A stretch of DNA of 64,000 bases from contig CAUJCN010000002.1 of NCBI GenBank assembly GCA_963169855.1, forward strand, positions 186,001-250,000. The letters run 5' to 3'. A program made the translations under genes and the position numbers. Source of the stretch: Patescibacteria group bacterium. Its GTDB lineage: Bacteria > Patescibacteria > Dojkabacteria > J137. Shown here in pieces: positions 52,064-60,324 of the stretch; the stretch's first letter is position 1, and each line of letters begins with the position of its first letter. A model generated the notes under the pieces. That model was not told the origin of the DNA. It searched no databases and saw nothing but the letters and a program-made list of their open reading frames with translations.

Positions 52064-52338
52064 CCTACTTTTATAACTAAAAGTAGGCAATCCCGTATTA
52101 AATACGGGACCGGGGTAAAATGAGTGAGAATAATATCACTCTTAAGTCAAACTATCAGCACAGCATTTTACCCCCGTCCCCGACATTAAACTTAAGTCGA
52201 ACAAATATGCTATAAGTAAAACTTACACGTTCATGTTCTACGGGGTTTGGGAAGAAATCGGCGAGACTTACACTAAAAAGTTACTCGTTCCGATTTCGCC
52301 CCCAAAACTTGGGCTCCACCTTTAGTTATAAAGGTGGA
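52064..52338. other. Hairpin-rich non-coding element bounded by inverted, co-varying hairpins
   Basis: No ORF. Hairpins: CCTACTTTTA-TAAC-TAAAAGTAGG (52064-52087), TCCCGTATT/AATACGGGA (52091-52109), CGGGGTAAAATG (52111-52122) with CATTTTACCCCCG (52164-52176) enclosing GAGTGA/TCACTC, GAAATCGG (52254-52261) with CCGATTTC (52290-52297), and TCCACCTTTA-GTTA-TAAAGGTGGA (52315-52338). The outer pair are inverted copies with compensating changes at three base pairs. Candidate structured RNA or MITE-like element; no tmRNA, RNase P or SRP hallmark seen. Confidence 0.6.
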
Positions 52339-52418
52339 AATATCTCAACTACACTTATACCGAAGAAAATGATTAACTCAAAAAAAGATAGGAGGTATGG
52401 CTGTATAAGAAGCTTATT

Positions 52419-53678
52419 TTACTTAAAATTGAAATCCTCAAATTTAATCCTATCCTTCTCTACTCCAAGTTTTATAAGCATATCCCTTAAGGCGTACATC
52501 ATTACGCTTGGACCACAAATATAGATTTCTCGTTCTTTGAAATCGGGAATATTATTCTGAATATATTCTGCGTTTATAAATCCTTCTGAATCCGAGAAGT
52601 GTGGGATTAGTTTGAAATCTTTAGCTTTCGACTTCTCTTGAAGTTCAGATAAGTAAACAGCATCATTATTATTTTTATTTGAATGAACAAATACAAGATC
52701 TAATACATCTGAATCATTAACCATCGACAAAAATGGAGTGGTTCCAATTCCGCCTGAAATCCATAATTGTTTACGCTCCGTTTTATCTACAGTAAAGTAA
52801 CCGTGTGGACCAACAATCTTCACTAAATCGCCTACTCTCGCCCTATCTAATGTTGAGGTGTAATCTCCAAGTGATTTTGCCGATATACGGATTATTTCAT
52901 CGTGGGGATCGGAAGAAATTGAAAATGGATGAGCTTCCTTAGAAATAAGATTGGAATCGAGGAATTTTATGAATACAAATTGTCCAGCTTTGAATAACAG
53001 CTTCTCTGCTCTAGGTTTTAGTTGTAACTCGTTAATAATTCCTAGATTTCTTATAGCAGAAATTTCGTAAATATATTTCTTATCAAGATTTCCGTAAATC
53101 CATTCTCTGTAAATAAAAGAGCCTGTTCCTAACACTATAAGTACAAAATTAAACAACCACACTACTCCAAAACTATTTTGAAAGACATGGACTGATGATA
53201 AAAACAGCACTACAATCATAAGCTTGTGGGTATACTTCCAGATATGATAAGGAAGTTTTATAACTAAAGTGAACAGCAGCAAAATGTTTAGAAGATAAAA
53301 CGCTCCCATTCCAGTATTGTAATTGAGTAAACTTCCAGGAATATAGTGCAACTTTAGACTTTCCAAGTTAAACACAGAAGAAGTTGCGAGGAATAAAGGA
53401 TGAAGAAAAATGAAAACATACGCATATCTTCCAGACTTTTTATGGGATTTATAGACTTTGTCCAAACCTCCGTAAATCTTTTCCACAAAGCCGAATCTTG
53501 ATGCATGGAGAAAACTATTTGCAATAAATGCTATTCCAATAAGTCCTGATAATTTCGCCAAGCCTTTCACTATTGTTACAGGAGGAGATGCATAAGCATC
53601 CAGCACCCAGACAAAAATTGCTAACAGTGGAAGAATCCAAAAAAAGATTTTATTTAATAATGAAGATTTCAAAAACAT
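52419..53678 (-). CDS. Ferric-reductase-like flavocytochrome
   Basis: 419 aa: five to six transmembrane helices in the first 190 residues with candidate heme His pairs (FIFLHPLFLA, KYTHKLMIVV, SSVHVFQN), then an FAD-binding domain (EAHPFSISSDP) and NAD(P)-binding domain (WISGGIGTTPFLSM and YICGPSVMMYALRDM). Electrons pass from NAD(P)H to an extracellular acceptor, perhaps iron or oxygen. A heptad array ends 6 bp before its ATG on the same strand. Confidence 0.85.
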   Translation of the reverse strand: MFLKSSLLNKIFFWILPLLAIFVWVLDAYASPPVTIVKGLAKLSGLIGIAFIANSFLHASRFGFVEKIYGGLDKVYKSHKKSGRYAYVFIFLHPLFLATSSVFNLESLKLHYIPGSLLNYNTGMGAFYLLNILLLFTLVIKLPYHIWKYTHKLMIVVLFLSSVHVFQNSFGVVWLFNFVLIVLGTGSFIYREWIYGNLDKKYIYEISAIRNLGIINELQLKPRAEKLLFKAGQFVFIKFLDSNLISKEAHPFSISSDPHDEIIRISAKSLGDYTSTLDRARVGDLVKIVGPHGYFTVDKTERKQLWISGGIGTTPFLSMVNDSDVLDLVFVHSNKNNNDAVYLSELQEKSKAKDFKLIPHFSDSEGFINAEYIQNNIPDFKEREIYICGPSVMMYALRDMLIKLGVEKDRIKFEDFNFK

Positions 53679-53684
53679 TTTCTA

Positions 53685-53805
53685 AGTATAAAGGAAAAAG
53701 ATTAAAAGGTCTAAAAATAAAGAGAAAAAGATTAAAAAGCGAAAAGGCGAAAAGAAGAAAAGACTAAAAGACTCAAGGTTCAAGGTTCAAGGTTCAAGGT
53801 TCAAG
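53685..53805 (-). repeat. Heptad-repeat array ending in a promoter (copy 2)
   Basis: On the minus strand: TTGAACC repeats (four), then TTTTAGTC-TTTTCTTC-TTTTCGCC-type units, TAGACC (53708-53713), 17 bp, TATACT (53685-53690). It abuts the stop of the four-helix-bundle gene and ends just before the flavocytochrome gene. Module A is missing. Confidence 0.7.
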
Positions 53806-53810
53806 AAATC

Positions 53811-54149
53811 CTACTTTAGATTTTTGAGTATAGCAACAAAAATTAATACCAGCTCCTTCGATTCTTTCTCAAATTCTCTAAATTTCGGATCTTGGGTCAC
53901 CTCTGCAAGGATATTACACCAGTAAACAGTCTCTGTTGCCTCTTTCTTAGAAATTCTAATTCTCATTTTGAAATCTTGCGTTCCAAGATTTTGATTTGCC
54001 TCTATATAATTTGATCCAATAGAACCAGAAGATCTTATCAGCTGTCTGAAATCGTCTACGAGCAAGGAGTTGAATTTATATACACGAAGGTGCTTCCTCA
54101 CATTTATAGAAAAACTTGAAGTTCTTTGTATTAGATCAAACTTAGGCAT
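53811..54149 (-). CDS. Four-helix-bundle protein of the 23S rRNA IVP / S23 family
   Basis: 112 aa from the ATG at 54147-54149 (a TTG at 54153 is less likely). Family pattern: RSSGSIGSNYIEANQNLGTQDFKMRIRISKKEATETVYW (here the IEAN and KKEA-ET motifs are decisive). The family includes intervening-sequence-encoded proteins of 23S rRNA and the avd accessory proteins of diversity-generating retroelements. No reverse transcriptase or rRNA is near. It is flanked by heptad-like DNA on both sides. Confidence 0.85.
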   Translation of the reverse strand: MPKFDLIQRTSSFSINVRKHLRVYKFNSLLVDDFRQLIRSSGSIGSNYIEANQNLGTQDFKMRIRISKKEATETVYWCNILAEVTQDPKFREFEKESKELVLIFVAILKNLK

Positions 54150-54247
54150 ATCCAAAGTTTAACTATGACAGTATGAGGAAAACAATGTGTTTGGATACAA
54201 TAATCAATGATTCTTTGAATCTTATAACTTGTATCTTGAAACTTTCT

Positions 54248-56521
54248 TTATATACTTCCTGCAGGTAAGATATCAAGAATGTTAATACCAATAATTCTTA
54301 ATATTAAGATACTGAATGTTAAAACGATTAGTCCAGTTACAGTTCGAATTATCAACTCTCTAGCTTTTTTAACATTAGCCTCATTACCTGTCTGATACAT
54401 GATTCCTGCGTAAATTAACATAATCAATGCAACACCTCCCATTACTCCGTAAACGATTCTAATCAAACCTGTAATCAATCCCGATGGTGTTGTATCTGTA
54501 CATCCAATCCCTGTCCAGACGCCTCCTTGAGCTCTGCAATTACAACAAAGGTTATAGTTTTCTGAATCGACGCCACCTGCTGAAGCACTCTGACTTGCGG
54601 AATTTGCTCCGCCTAGACATGCGATTGTATCTATAACTGAGCCGTTGCAAAGTGGAACACTTCTGGTACTATCAGTTTGAGAAGGATCGCAAATATTAAG
54701 AGTGCTTGTTGCTGCATCTACATTAATAGGCTCCCCTGGGCTGAAACATCTCTCGCATTTTAGACCAACATTTGCTGGTTGATCAAATACATTAACACCT
54801 CCTTGCTGAATACTTCTTAGAGTATCAGTATTATCTAAGAAACAACCAAAATTGCTGGCACATTTTTTTGGCGCGAGTTTTTGAGGAGCTACTGTAATTG
54901 AACCTGAAGGATAACCAACTCCCATCCCCAATCCAAATTGAGGTTTGATAATATCTGAGCCTACCTCAGTAGTCGCATCTACACTGGGAACGAATTTACC
55001 TCCAACTACTTTAACACCAATAATCATATTCGCACCTACCATTGCTTTCAATGCCTCATCAAGCGTGTCATAAGCAATTTCATCTGCTTGATTCAATTTG
55101 TCAGCAGAATAAATTATCTGTTTATCACTTGTGTAGCAACCTTTTTGTGATGGATCAACTCCTTCAACTATATAGATACCTGGTGTCACTCCTGAGTTTG
55201 GAATCTTACAACAAACTCCAGCTTGTAATGCTTCAACAGCACTTTGTTCTGAAGTATTTACAAACTTATACCCGCTAGGACAACACCCAGACACGAATCC
55301 AACTGTAAAATTCAATCTGTTTGGCGCTCTTTGAGGATTCCATCCAACAGGACAATATCTTGGAACTGCAAATAGTCTATCTTGAAATCCAGTTGTGCTT
55401 GCAACACTTTCTATATTTTGACAAGATGGATTTGGTTCATTGACTTTACAAATCCCAGCATTGTTAAATTCTGAAAAAGCCATCCATCTAACTATTACAT
55501 CAGAGAATGATTGCTTAACACAAATATTGGCGTAATCATTGCCATAAGATAATTCTAAACTTTCTTGAAGTTTGTTTCTAGTAATAGTATCAAAAAGTTG
55601 TGAAGATATAGTTCGTTCCAACAAATTATACCCACCTGGGCAGTTCCCATAATTGTTTACACAACTAATACCTGAACCTAGAGTAGTATAATCATATTCA
55701 CCGCCAGTAGTGCTGCCGGTTGTCGTCGCGACAGGAATAGTACTCCCAACAGTTAATAGACCCCCTACATTCAAGTTATTTAGTATACCTGATACTTCAG
55801 ATCTACATGACGAAGTATAATCTCCTCCAGCTAGTTTAAAATTCGTAGAAGAAGGTCTGACTGTTCTATTAAATATCAAAGCTGTAGAATTGACAGGATC
55901 TGGCTCAATGCAAGTTACATTAGTTAAATCACTGTTAAAACAATCTTGAATTTGACCTAGAATAGAAGTAATTGCAGGTTGAAAAACATCGAAACTACCT
56001 AATGTTAAGTCCTCATCAAGTTCCGCAGTAAATCCTGGATGAGAAAGTATAAAATCAGTACCTAGATCCATAGCAAAGAAACCTCCACAAGCAAAATTTG
56101 TTAGGTTTGACTTAATGTTCGATTCATTAATATTATTCGTTTGAATATCATTAGATAAAGCTATCAGATAAGGTTTTAATATTGAATCTCTAAATTGATT
56201 TCTAAGTGGAGAGTCTGTATCAAAAAATATTTGAGCATTTGGATTAAAAGAACCCATATTGTTTTCCAGATATGTATAAAGCAAATTTATCACTTCAAGT
56301 TGATTGGACTTTAACTGAGCGACAGTACTGCTCGAACCAGAGACATTGATTAACTGTTGTAATGCAGCATCATAGTCAATATTAGCTGCGGCACAAACTA
56401 CACCTTCATCAGGATTAACAGTTTGCTGAACTACTCTAAAAGGATTAAGTGGTGTAATACTTAAAGCTATACTGAAGAAGATTACAACTATACTTTTGAT
56501 TTTAGTAAACTTCGAAACCAT
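54248..56521 (-). CDS. Large Cys-rich secreted protein with TrbC/VirB2-like C-terminus
   Basis: 757 aa: signal peptide (1-43), a long extracellular region with more than 20 Cys (for example GFVSGCCPSGYKF, VCCKIPNSG, CFSPGEP, CCNCRAQGG), and a C-terminal pair of hydrophobic helices (about 690-750) in the TrbC/VirB2 pilin-like pattern IRIVYGVMGGVALIMLIYAG. In CPR such fusions are common in surface appendage or secretion loci. Disulfide bonds probable. Partner genes not seen nearby. Confidence 0.7.
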   Translation of the reverse strand: MVSKFTKIKSIVVIFFSIALSITPLNPFRVVQQTVNPDEGVVCAAANIDYDAALQQLINVSGSSSTVAQLKSNQLEVINLLYTYLENNMGSFNPNAQIFFDTDSPLRNQFRDSILKPYLIALSNDIQTNNINESNIKSNLTNFACGGFFAMDLGTDFILSHPGFTAELDEDLTLGSFDVFQPAITSILGQIQDCFNSDLTNVTCIEPDPVNSTALIFNRTVRPSSTNFKLAGGDYTSSCRSEVSGILNNLNVGGLLTVGSTIPVATTTGSTTGGEYDYTTLGSGISCVNNYGNCPGGYNLLERTISSQLFDTITRNKLQESLELSYGNDYANICVKQSFSDVIVRWMAFSEFNNAGICKVNEPNPSCQNIESVASTTGFQDRLFAVPRYCPVGWNPQRAPNRLNFTVGFVSGCCPSGYKFVNTSEQSAVEALQAGVCCKIPNSGVTPGIYIVEGVDPSQKGCYTSDKQIIYSADKLNQADEIAYDTLDEALKAMVGANMIIGVKVVGGKFVPSVDATTEVGSDIIKPQFGLGMGVGYPSGSITVAPQKLAPKKCASNFGCFLDNTDTLRSIQQGGVNVFDQPANVGLKCERCFSPGEPINVDAATSTLNICDPSQTDSTRSVPLCNGSVIDTIACLGGANSASQSASAGGVDSENYNLCCNCRAQGGVWTGIGCTDTTPSGLITGLIRIVYGVMGGVALIMLIYAGIMYQTGNEANVKKARELIIRTVTGLIVLTFSILILRIIGINILDILPAGSI

Positions 56522-56549
56522 ACTAATTAAAGTCTGAAATTGAAAGATT

Positions 56550-56578
56550 GAAGATCGAATTTTTTGTTTTCGATCTTC
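56550..56578 (-). terminator. Hairpin between the pilin-like and DUF916-like genes
   Basis: GAAGATCGAA (56550-56559) pairs perfectly with TTCGATCTTC (56569-56578), loop nine bases. The following minus-strand sequence is only mildly T-rich, so it is a moderate terminator. Confidence 0.5.
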
Positions 56579-56593
56579 TTTCTTCGAGCTTCG

Positions 56594-57697
56594 TTAATTA
56601 CTCATTAAACTTTTCTTCTTTCCCTGTTTTTTATTTACCATTCTATTCTTAAAGTAGTAGTATCCTACAATTATTACGGCTGTAATCAAAATAACTTTCC
56701 AAGGAAGTAGCCAGAATGACACAGCATAATCTACTCTTGCATTCTCTCCTGTTGCTTTATCCTTGTAGAATAATTGCAGTGTAGCGTTATATCTTCCAAA
56801 TCTAATTTTATTTAAATCTTCCGGGTGAACAGCGAAACTGTAGTCAGTAGTTTTCGTCTGCTCATTGTAAGTTCCATCGAATCTGAATGCTCCATCACTC
56901 CAAGTGTTTACAAATTCTCTTGTTGTTCCGGAAAGAACGGAACCTTTTCCCTCGTTAATGTTTTGAATTAAGTATGTAGGTTTTGCTAAATCCCCTTGAT
57001 GAACAGTAATTGATCCTCCAGGAGTTAAGTAAACGTTACCTGTATTTCTTAAAGTTAAAACGAAATTCAAAGGATGCCATTCAAACATTCCTAAAAATGG
57101 ACCATTCCCCCATGCATCTTTAACATCGAAGCTACTAACTTCCAAATTGGATTTAATATCTCCAGGAACTGTTACAAAGATTAACGGTCCTAATCTAGAA
57201 GCCAATGCTACTTGGTTTGGACCTGCAGAAGGATTATATTCAGAATCTGAAAGCAATAATGCTGCTGTATATGATCCTGGTTCTGCATCTGCAGGTACAG
57301 AAATCTCGAATCTAACTTCAGCTGTATCTCCTAGTTCAGTAACAGTATAAGATTTATCTAACGGTTTAATCCAATCTTCTAAAGATGTTTTCGGTTTGTT
57401 TCTACCTTTCTCTAGGAAGACCGGTGTTCCAGATTTACCATCAGCAGTAAAGTCCGAAGTGACAGGGAATAAAGTTACAACTAAATCTGCTTCAGGATAA
57501 TCATGTCTTAGCTCAAAAGAATCAGAAATTGTTCTACCCTTTTCAACTGTGTATTCCAAAACTGTTGCGTTAATAACCGCCCCATAAACTCCTTGACGAG
57601 TATCTTCATCGACTGCCGTATCTTGTGCCAACACAAAAACCGGTGATCCTACTAAAAATAAAATGAATGAAAAGGAAAGGACTCGAAAATATTTCAT
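56594..57697 (-). CDS. DUF916-like surface protein with C-terminal anchor
   Basis: 367 aa: signal peptide (1-24), two Ig-like domains (VKG-type TVEKGRTISDSFELRHDYPE and VTVPGDIKSNLEVSSFDV with NFVLTLRNTGNVYL), transmembrane helix (about 335-355) and a Lys-rich tail. Paralogous in layout to 50140-51051. Predicted surface-binding protein; it is followed by the pilin-like gene on the same strand. Confidence 0.75.
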   Translation of the reverse strand: MKYFRVLSFSFILFLVGSPVFVLAQDTAVDEDTRQGVYGAVINATVLEYTVEKGRTISDSFELRHDYPEADLVVTLFPVTSDFTADGKSGTPVFLEKGRNKPKTSLEDWIKPLDKSYTVTELGDTAEVRFEISVPADAEPGSYTAALLLSDSEYNPSAGPNQVALASRLGPLIFVTVPGDIKSNLEVSSFDVKDAWGNGPFLGMFEWHPLNFVLTLRNTGNVYLTPGGSITVHQGDLAKPTYLIQNINEGKGSVLSGTTREFVNTWSDGAFRFDGTYNEQTKTTDYSFAVHPEDLNKIRFGRYNATLQLFYKDKATGENARVDYAVSFWLLPWKVILITAVIIVGYYYFKNRMVNKKQGKKKSLMSN

Positions 57698-57819
57698 AGA
57701 ATGATTAATAAACTAAAACAATATCATCTTACAAGAATTCATGATAGTCGACAATACTTTTTAGAGGGAAAGATGAAAATATTTTGAAGAACCTTTAAAA
57801 CAAAAACATAGAATTAAGA

Positions 57820-57851
57820 ACCCTCCTTCGCTCTTTCGAGCTTAGGAGGGT
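57820..57851 (-). terminator. Terminator of the surface protein gene
   Basis: ACCCTCCT (57820-57827) pairs with AGGAGGGT (57844-57851), with an inner GCTC/GAGC stem and a TTTC loop. About 30 nt past the stop on the minus strand; the following tail is T-rich with gaps. Confidence 0.7.
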
Positions 57852-57879
57852 GGGGAATCTTTAAGTTAGTTTGCTAAGC

Positions 57880-58986
57880 TTAGAAAGAAGCTGTAACAGT
57901 GTAAGTTACTACGTGTGAGTAAGCACCTACTTCCTGAGCAGCATCGATTCTAACTCCGTGTTCCACTAATGTAGTGTTAACTAAGTCAGTACCTGCAGGT
58001 GAAACTGGACCAGCATTAGAAACAATGTCATCAGCAGTGTTATCTGTGATTACATAGTAGTCTGTTGGAGTAGCTCCAAAGTCGCCTCCTCTAGTATGAC
58101 CAGCAGCAGGTGTTAATCTAACACCGTATCCTGATGCAGCAGTTAAATCGTCTCCAGCACCAGCAACATCTGGGATACTAACAGTAGCAGTCTTTGCTAA
58201 TCTGTCTTGAGTAACTCCAGCTGTGTCTGCAGAACTTGAAACATAGTTAATTGTATATCCAGATCCAGCATTTGTAGCAACCTTTAATCTATATTGACAT
58301 CCGTTTACTCCTGTACCAGGGTTTGGTGTAGCGGCAAGTTGTAGAATTCCCATATCACAAACTCTGTTTCCAGCAGTTAAACCAGGCGCTAATAAAGCAG
58401 TATCAGCAGCATTCTTCAACACAAATGATAGTGTTGGAGGAACTAAAGCAGTAATGTTAACATCGTTAGCATCTCCAATGTACCAAAGGAAAGCTCCGAA
58501 GTCCCCAGACTGGGTAGTAATTCCAACTGAAGTGTTTCCAGCTTCAACATTAGTATCTAATCTACTTGCTGCAATAATAATTTCGCAAGTACCAGGTACT
58601 CCAGTAATTCCAGTTAAAGATAAAGTAGGATTAGCAGTGTTGTCCGCAATTGGTGAACCCGCTAGAGTTACAGCACCAGAACAACCGTTTGCTACAGTAA
58701 TGTCCGCTGAGGCAAGACCTCCGGCATTATCAACGATAATTCCGTTGTTAGCAGTTAATGGACCTCCAGTAAATGTTATTTGAACAACATCTGTAGGAGC
58801 GATAGCAGTAGTAAAATCAAATGTAATTGTTGGCGTAACGTCAACGTTTACAGCTGAGGATGTAGCAACAATACCAGCTCCAGTAACATCCATGTTTGTT
58901 AACGCTGCTGCGGAAACACCAAAGAAGCCTGAAAAAGGCGCTGCTAATAGAGCAAAAACAGTTAATAGTGCAACTTGTTTTTTCAT
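57880..58986 (-). CDS. Abundant-type secreted beta-rich surface protein
   Basis: 368 aa from the ATG at 58984-58986 (the frame opens earlier without a better start). Signal peptide (1-27, cut after VSAA), then a low-complexity mature protein very rich in Ala, Thr, Gly, Val and Asp, with no Trp-rich core and three to four Cys, ending in YSHVVTYTVTASF, a typical beta-strand terminus. No family recognised. Codon use is more G+C-rich than neighbours, consistent with a highly expressed S-layer-like or pilus-like protein. Confidence 0.65.
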   Translation of the reverse strand: MKKQVALLTVFALLAAPFSGFFGVSAAALTNMDVTGAGIVATSSAVNVDVTPTITFDFTTAIAPTDVVQITFTGGPLTANNGIIVDNAGGLASADITVANGCSGAVTLAGSPIADNTANPTLSLTGITGVPGTCEIIIAASRLDTNVEAGNTSVGITTQSGDFGAFLWYIGDANDVNITALVPPTLSFVLKNAADTALLAPGLTAGNRVCDMGILQLAATPNPGTGVNGCQYRLKVATNAGSGYTINYVSSSADTAGVTQDRLAKTATVSIPDVAGAGDDLTAASGYGVRLTPAAGHTRGGDFGATPTDYYVITDNTADDIVSNAGPVSPAGTDLVNTTLVEHGVRIDAAQEVGAYSHVVTYTVTASF

Positions 58987-59233
58987 TCTATTAAAATAAA
59001 ATAAATAAAATAATTTAGCATATAACAACACCTATCTTAAGATAACCCCATGCATCTCAGTAATAGTTGTGTAATAGCATTACCCTAACAGTAAAACATT
59101 TATCGAAAGTGATGTCAAGGGCCTTGGAAGCACTCAATCTGCAAAGCAGGATCTCGATCGAGAAATGAAAACACTCATTCTGAGTAAATTTGTTGATTGA
59201 TTTTCTTGTAACTTTTTAGTGGAATTTGGAGTA

Positions 59234-60121
59234 TTAAGCTTGATGTTCAGCTTCTACTTTTTTGTATCTTGATTTTGCTTGGCAATCTTCTGAGCAACCG
59301 CCTTCAAATTTTGCTTCGCATTCTTCGCAACAAATAAATTGCTTGTTGCACTTTGCATTGCAACAGTTAATGTATCTTGCAATTTTTTTCTTACAATGTT
59401 CACATTCAGAAATAACTTCTGGGTTTACTGAGTTAACAGGTACGTGAATTCTTGAATCAAAAACATAGCAAGTTCCTTCGAAATCTTTTCCTCCTGTTTC
59501 TTCGCCGTATCTAACGATACCTCCGTGAAGCTGTCTTACGTTCTTAAATCCTTTTTCAACCAAATATGCAGAGGCTTTTTCGCATCTGATTCCGCCTGTA
59601 CAGTAAGTAACAATTGTCTTATCTTTTAAATCTTCAATTGAATCTACAAACTCAGACCATTCCCTAAAGTTATCGATATCTGGTGCAATTGCATTTTTAA
59701 ACTTACCAATCTTAGATTCGTAGTTATTTCTGGCATCGATAAGAATAATTTCATCACCTTTTTCTTCCAACTCTTTTTTTAAATCTTTTGGTTCGATATA
59801 TGGAGCTTTGTTCTTTACAGAAACTTTTGTTCTTAAAGATACAATTTCGTCTCTAACCACAACTCTTAATTTTGGAAATGGATCTTCTTCTGTATAACTG
59901 ATTTTCCATTCAATATCGCTAAATTCGGGATATTTCTGAGTAGCTTCCATATACTCATTTATAGACTCTTCACTTCCACCTACAGTGCCGTTTAATCCTT
60001 CGTCTCCAATAAGAATCCTACCCTTTAATCCGAGTCTTGCACACAAGTTGTACTGTTCGTCCCTGAATTTCTTAGGGTCTGCCAGTTCAATATATTTGTA
60101 GTATAAAAGGACTTTAAACAT
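59234..60121 (-). CDS. trhO: tRNA uridine-34 hydroxylase TrhO
   Basis: 295 aa rhodanese-family enzyme: N-terminal domain (RILIGDEGLNGTVGGS), rhodanese domain with the active Cys in VTYCTGGIRCEKAS, HGGIVRYGEE, and a C-terminal Cys-rich region (CEHCKKKIARYINCCNAKC) with multiple Cys pairs. TrhO makes 5-hydroxyuridine at the wobble position of tRNA using oxygen. All motifs intact. Confidence 0.93.
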   Translation of the reverse strand: MFKVLLYYKYIELADPKKFRDEQYNLCARLGLKGRILIGDEGLNGTVGGSEESINEYMEATQKYPEFSDIEWKISYTEEDPFPKLRVVVRDEIVSLRTKVSVKNKAPYIEPKDLKKELEEKGDEIILIDARNNYESKIGKFKNAIAPDIDNFREWSEFVDSIEDLKDKTIVTYCTGGIRCEKASAYLVEKGFKNVRQLHGGIVRYGEETGGKDFEGTCYVFDSRIHVPVNSVNPEVISECEHCKKKIARYINCCNAKCNKQFICCEECEAKFEGGCSEDCQAKSRYKKVEAEHQA

Positions 60122-60142
60122 AAGTGGGTTAATTATACCATA

Positions 60143-60291
60143 TGGGCTGTGGGTTATGAGCTGTGAGCTTTGGGCTTTTGGCTGTGAGTTTTAAAGACCT
60201 TTTACCCTAGTTATTTGATACTTCAAGATTCAAGATTCAAGATTCAAGATTTAAATATAATCTTTCGCCTTTGACCTTTTTCACTTATAAT
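60143..60291 (+). repeat. Heptad-repeat array ending in a promoter (copy 3)
   Basis: Module A (GGGCTGTGGG-, GAGCTGTGAGC-type), module B (CAAGATT heptamers, four near-perfect copies), module C (TCTTTCGCC-TTTGACC), ending in TATAAT (60286-60291) 33 bp before the asnB ATG. Same order as copies 1 and 2 but without the 17-bp-spaced TAGACC. Confidence 0.7.
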
Positions 60292-60324
60292 AAAGAATAC
60301 TTAATTTACCACTTCAACTTTAAT

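Noticed and set aside
52064..52338. tmRNA, RNase P RNA, SRP RNA or an integron attC site
   Set aside because: No tmRNA tRNA-like ends or tag ORF, no conserved P RNA or SRP cores, and R-box sequences do not fit attC.
54166..54247. Possible CRISPR-like repeats near the four-helix-bundle gene
   Set aside because: Repeats are contiguous heptads with no spacers of constant length and no cas genes.
60271..60324. Upstream TTG start for asnB
   Set aside because: The glutaminase Cys must follow the initiator Met; only the ATG at 60325 gives Met-Cys.
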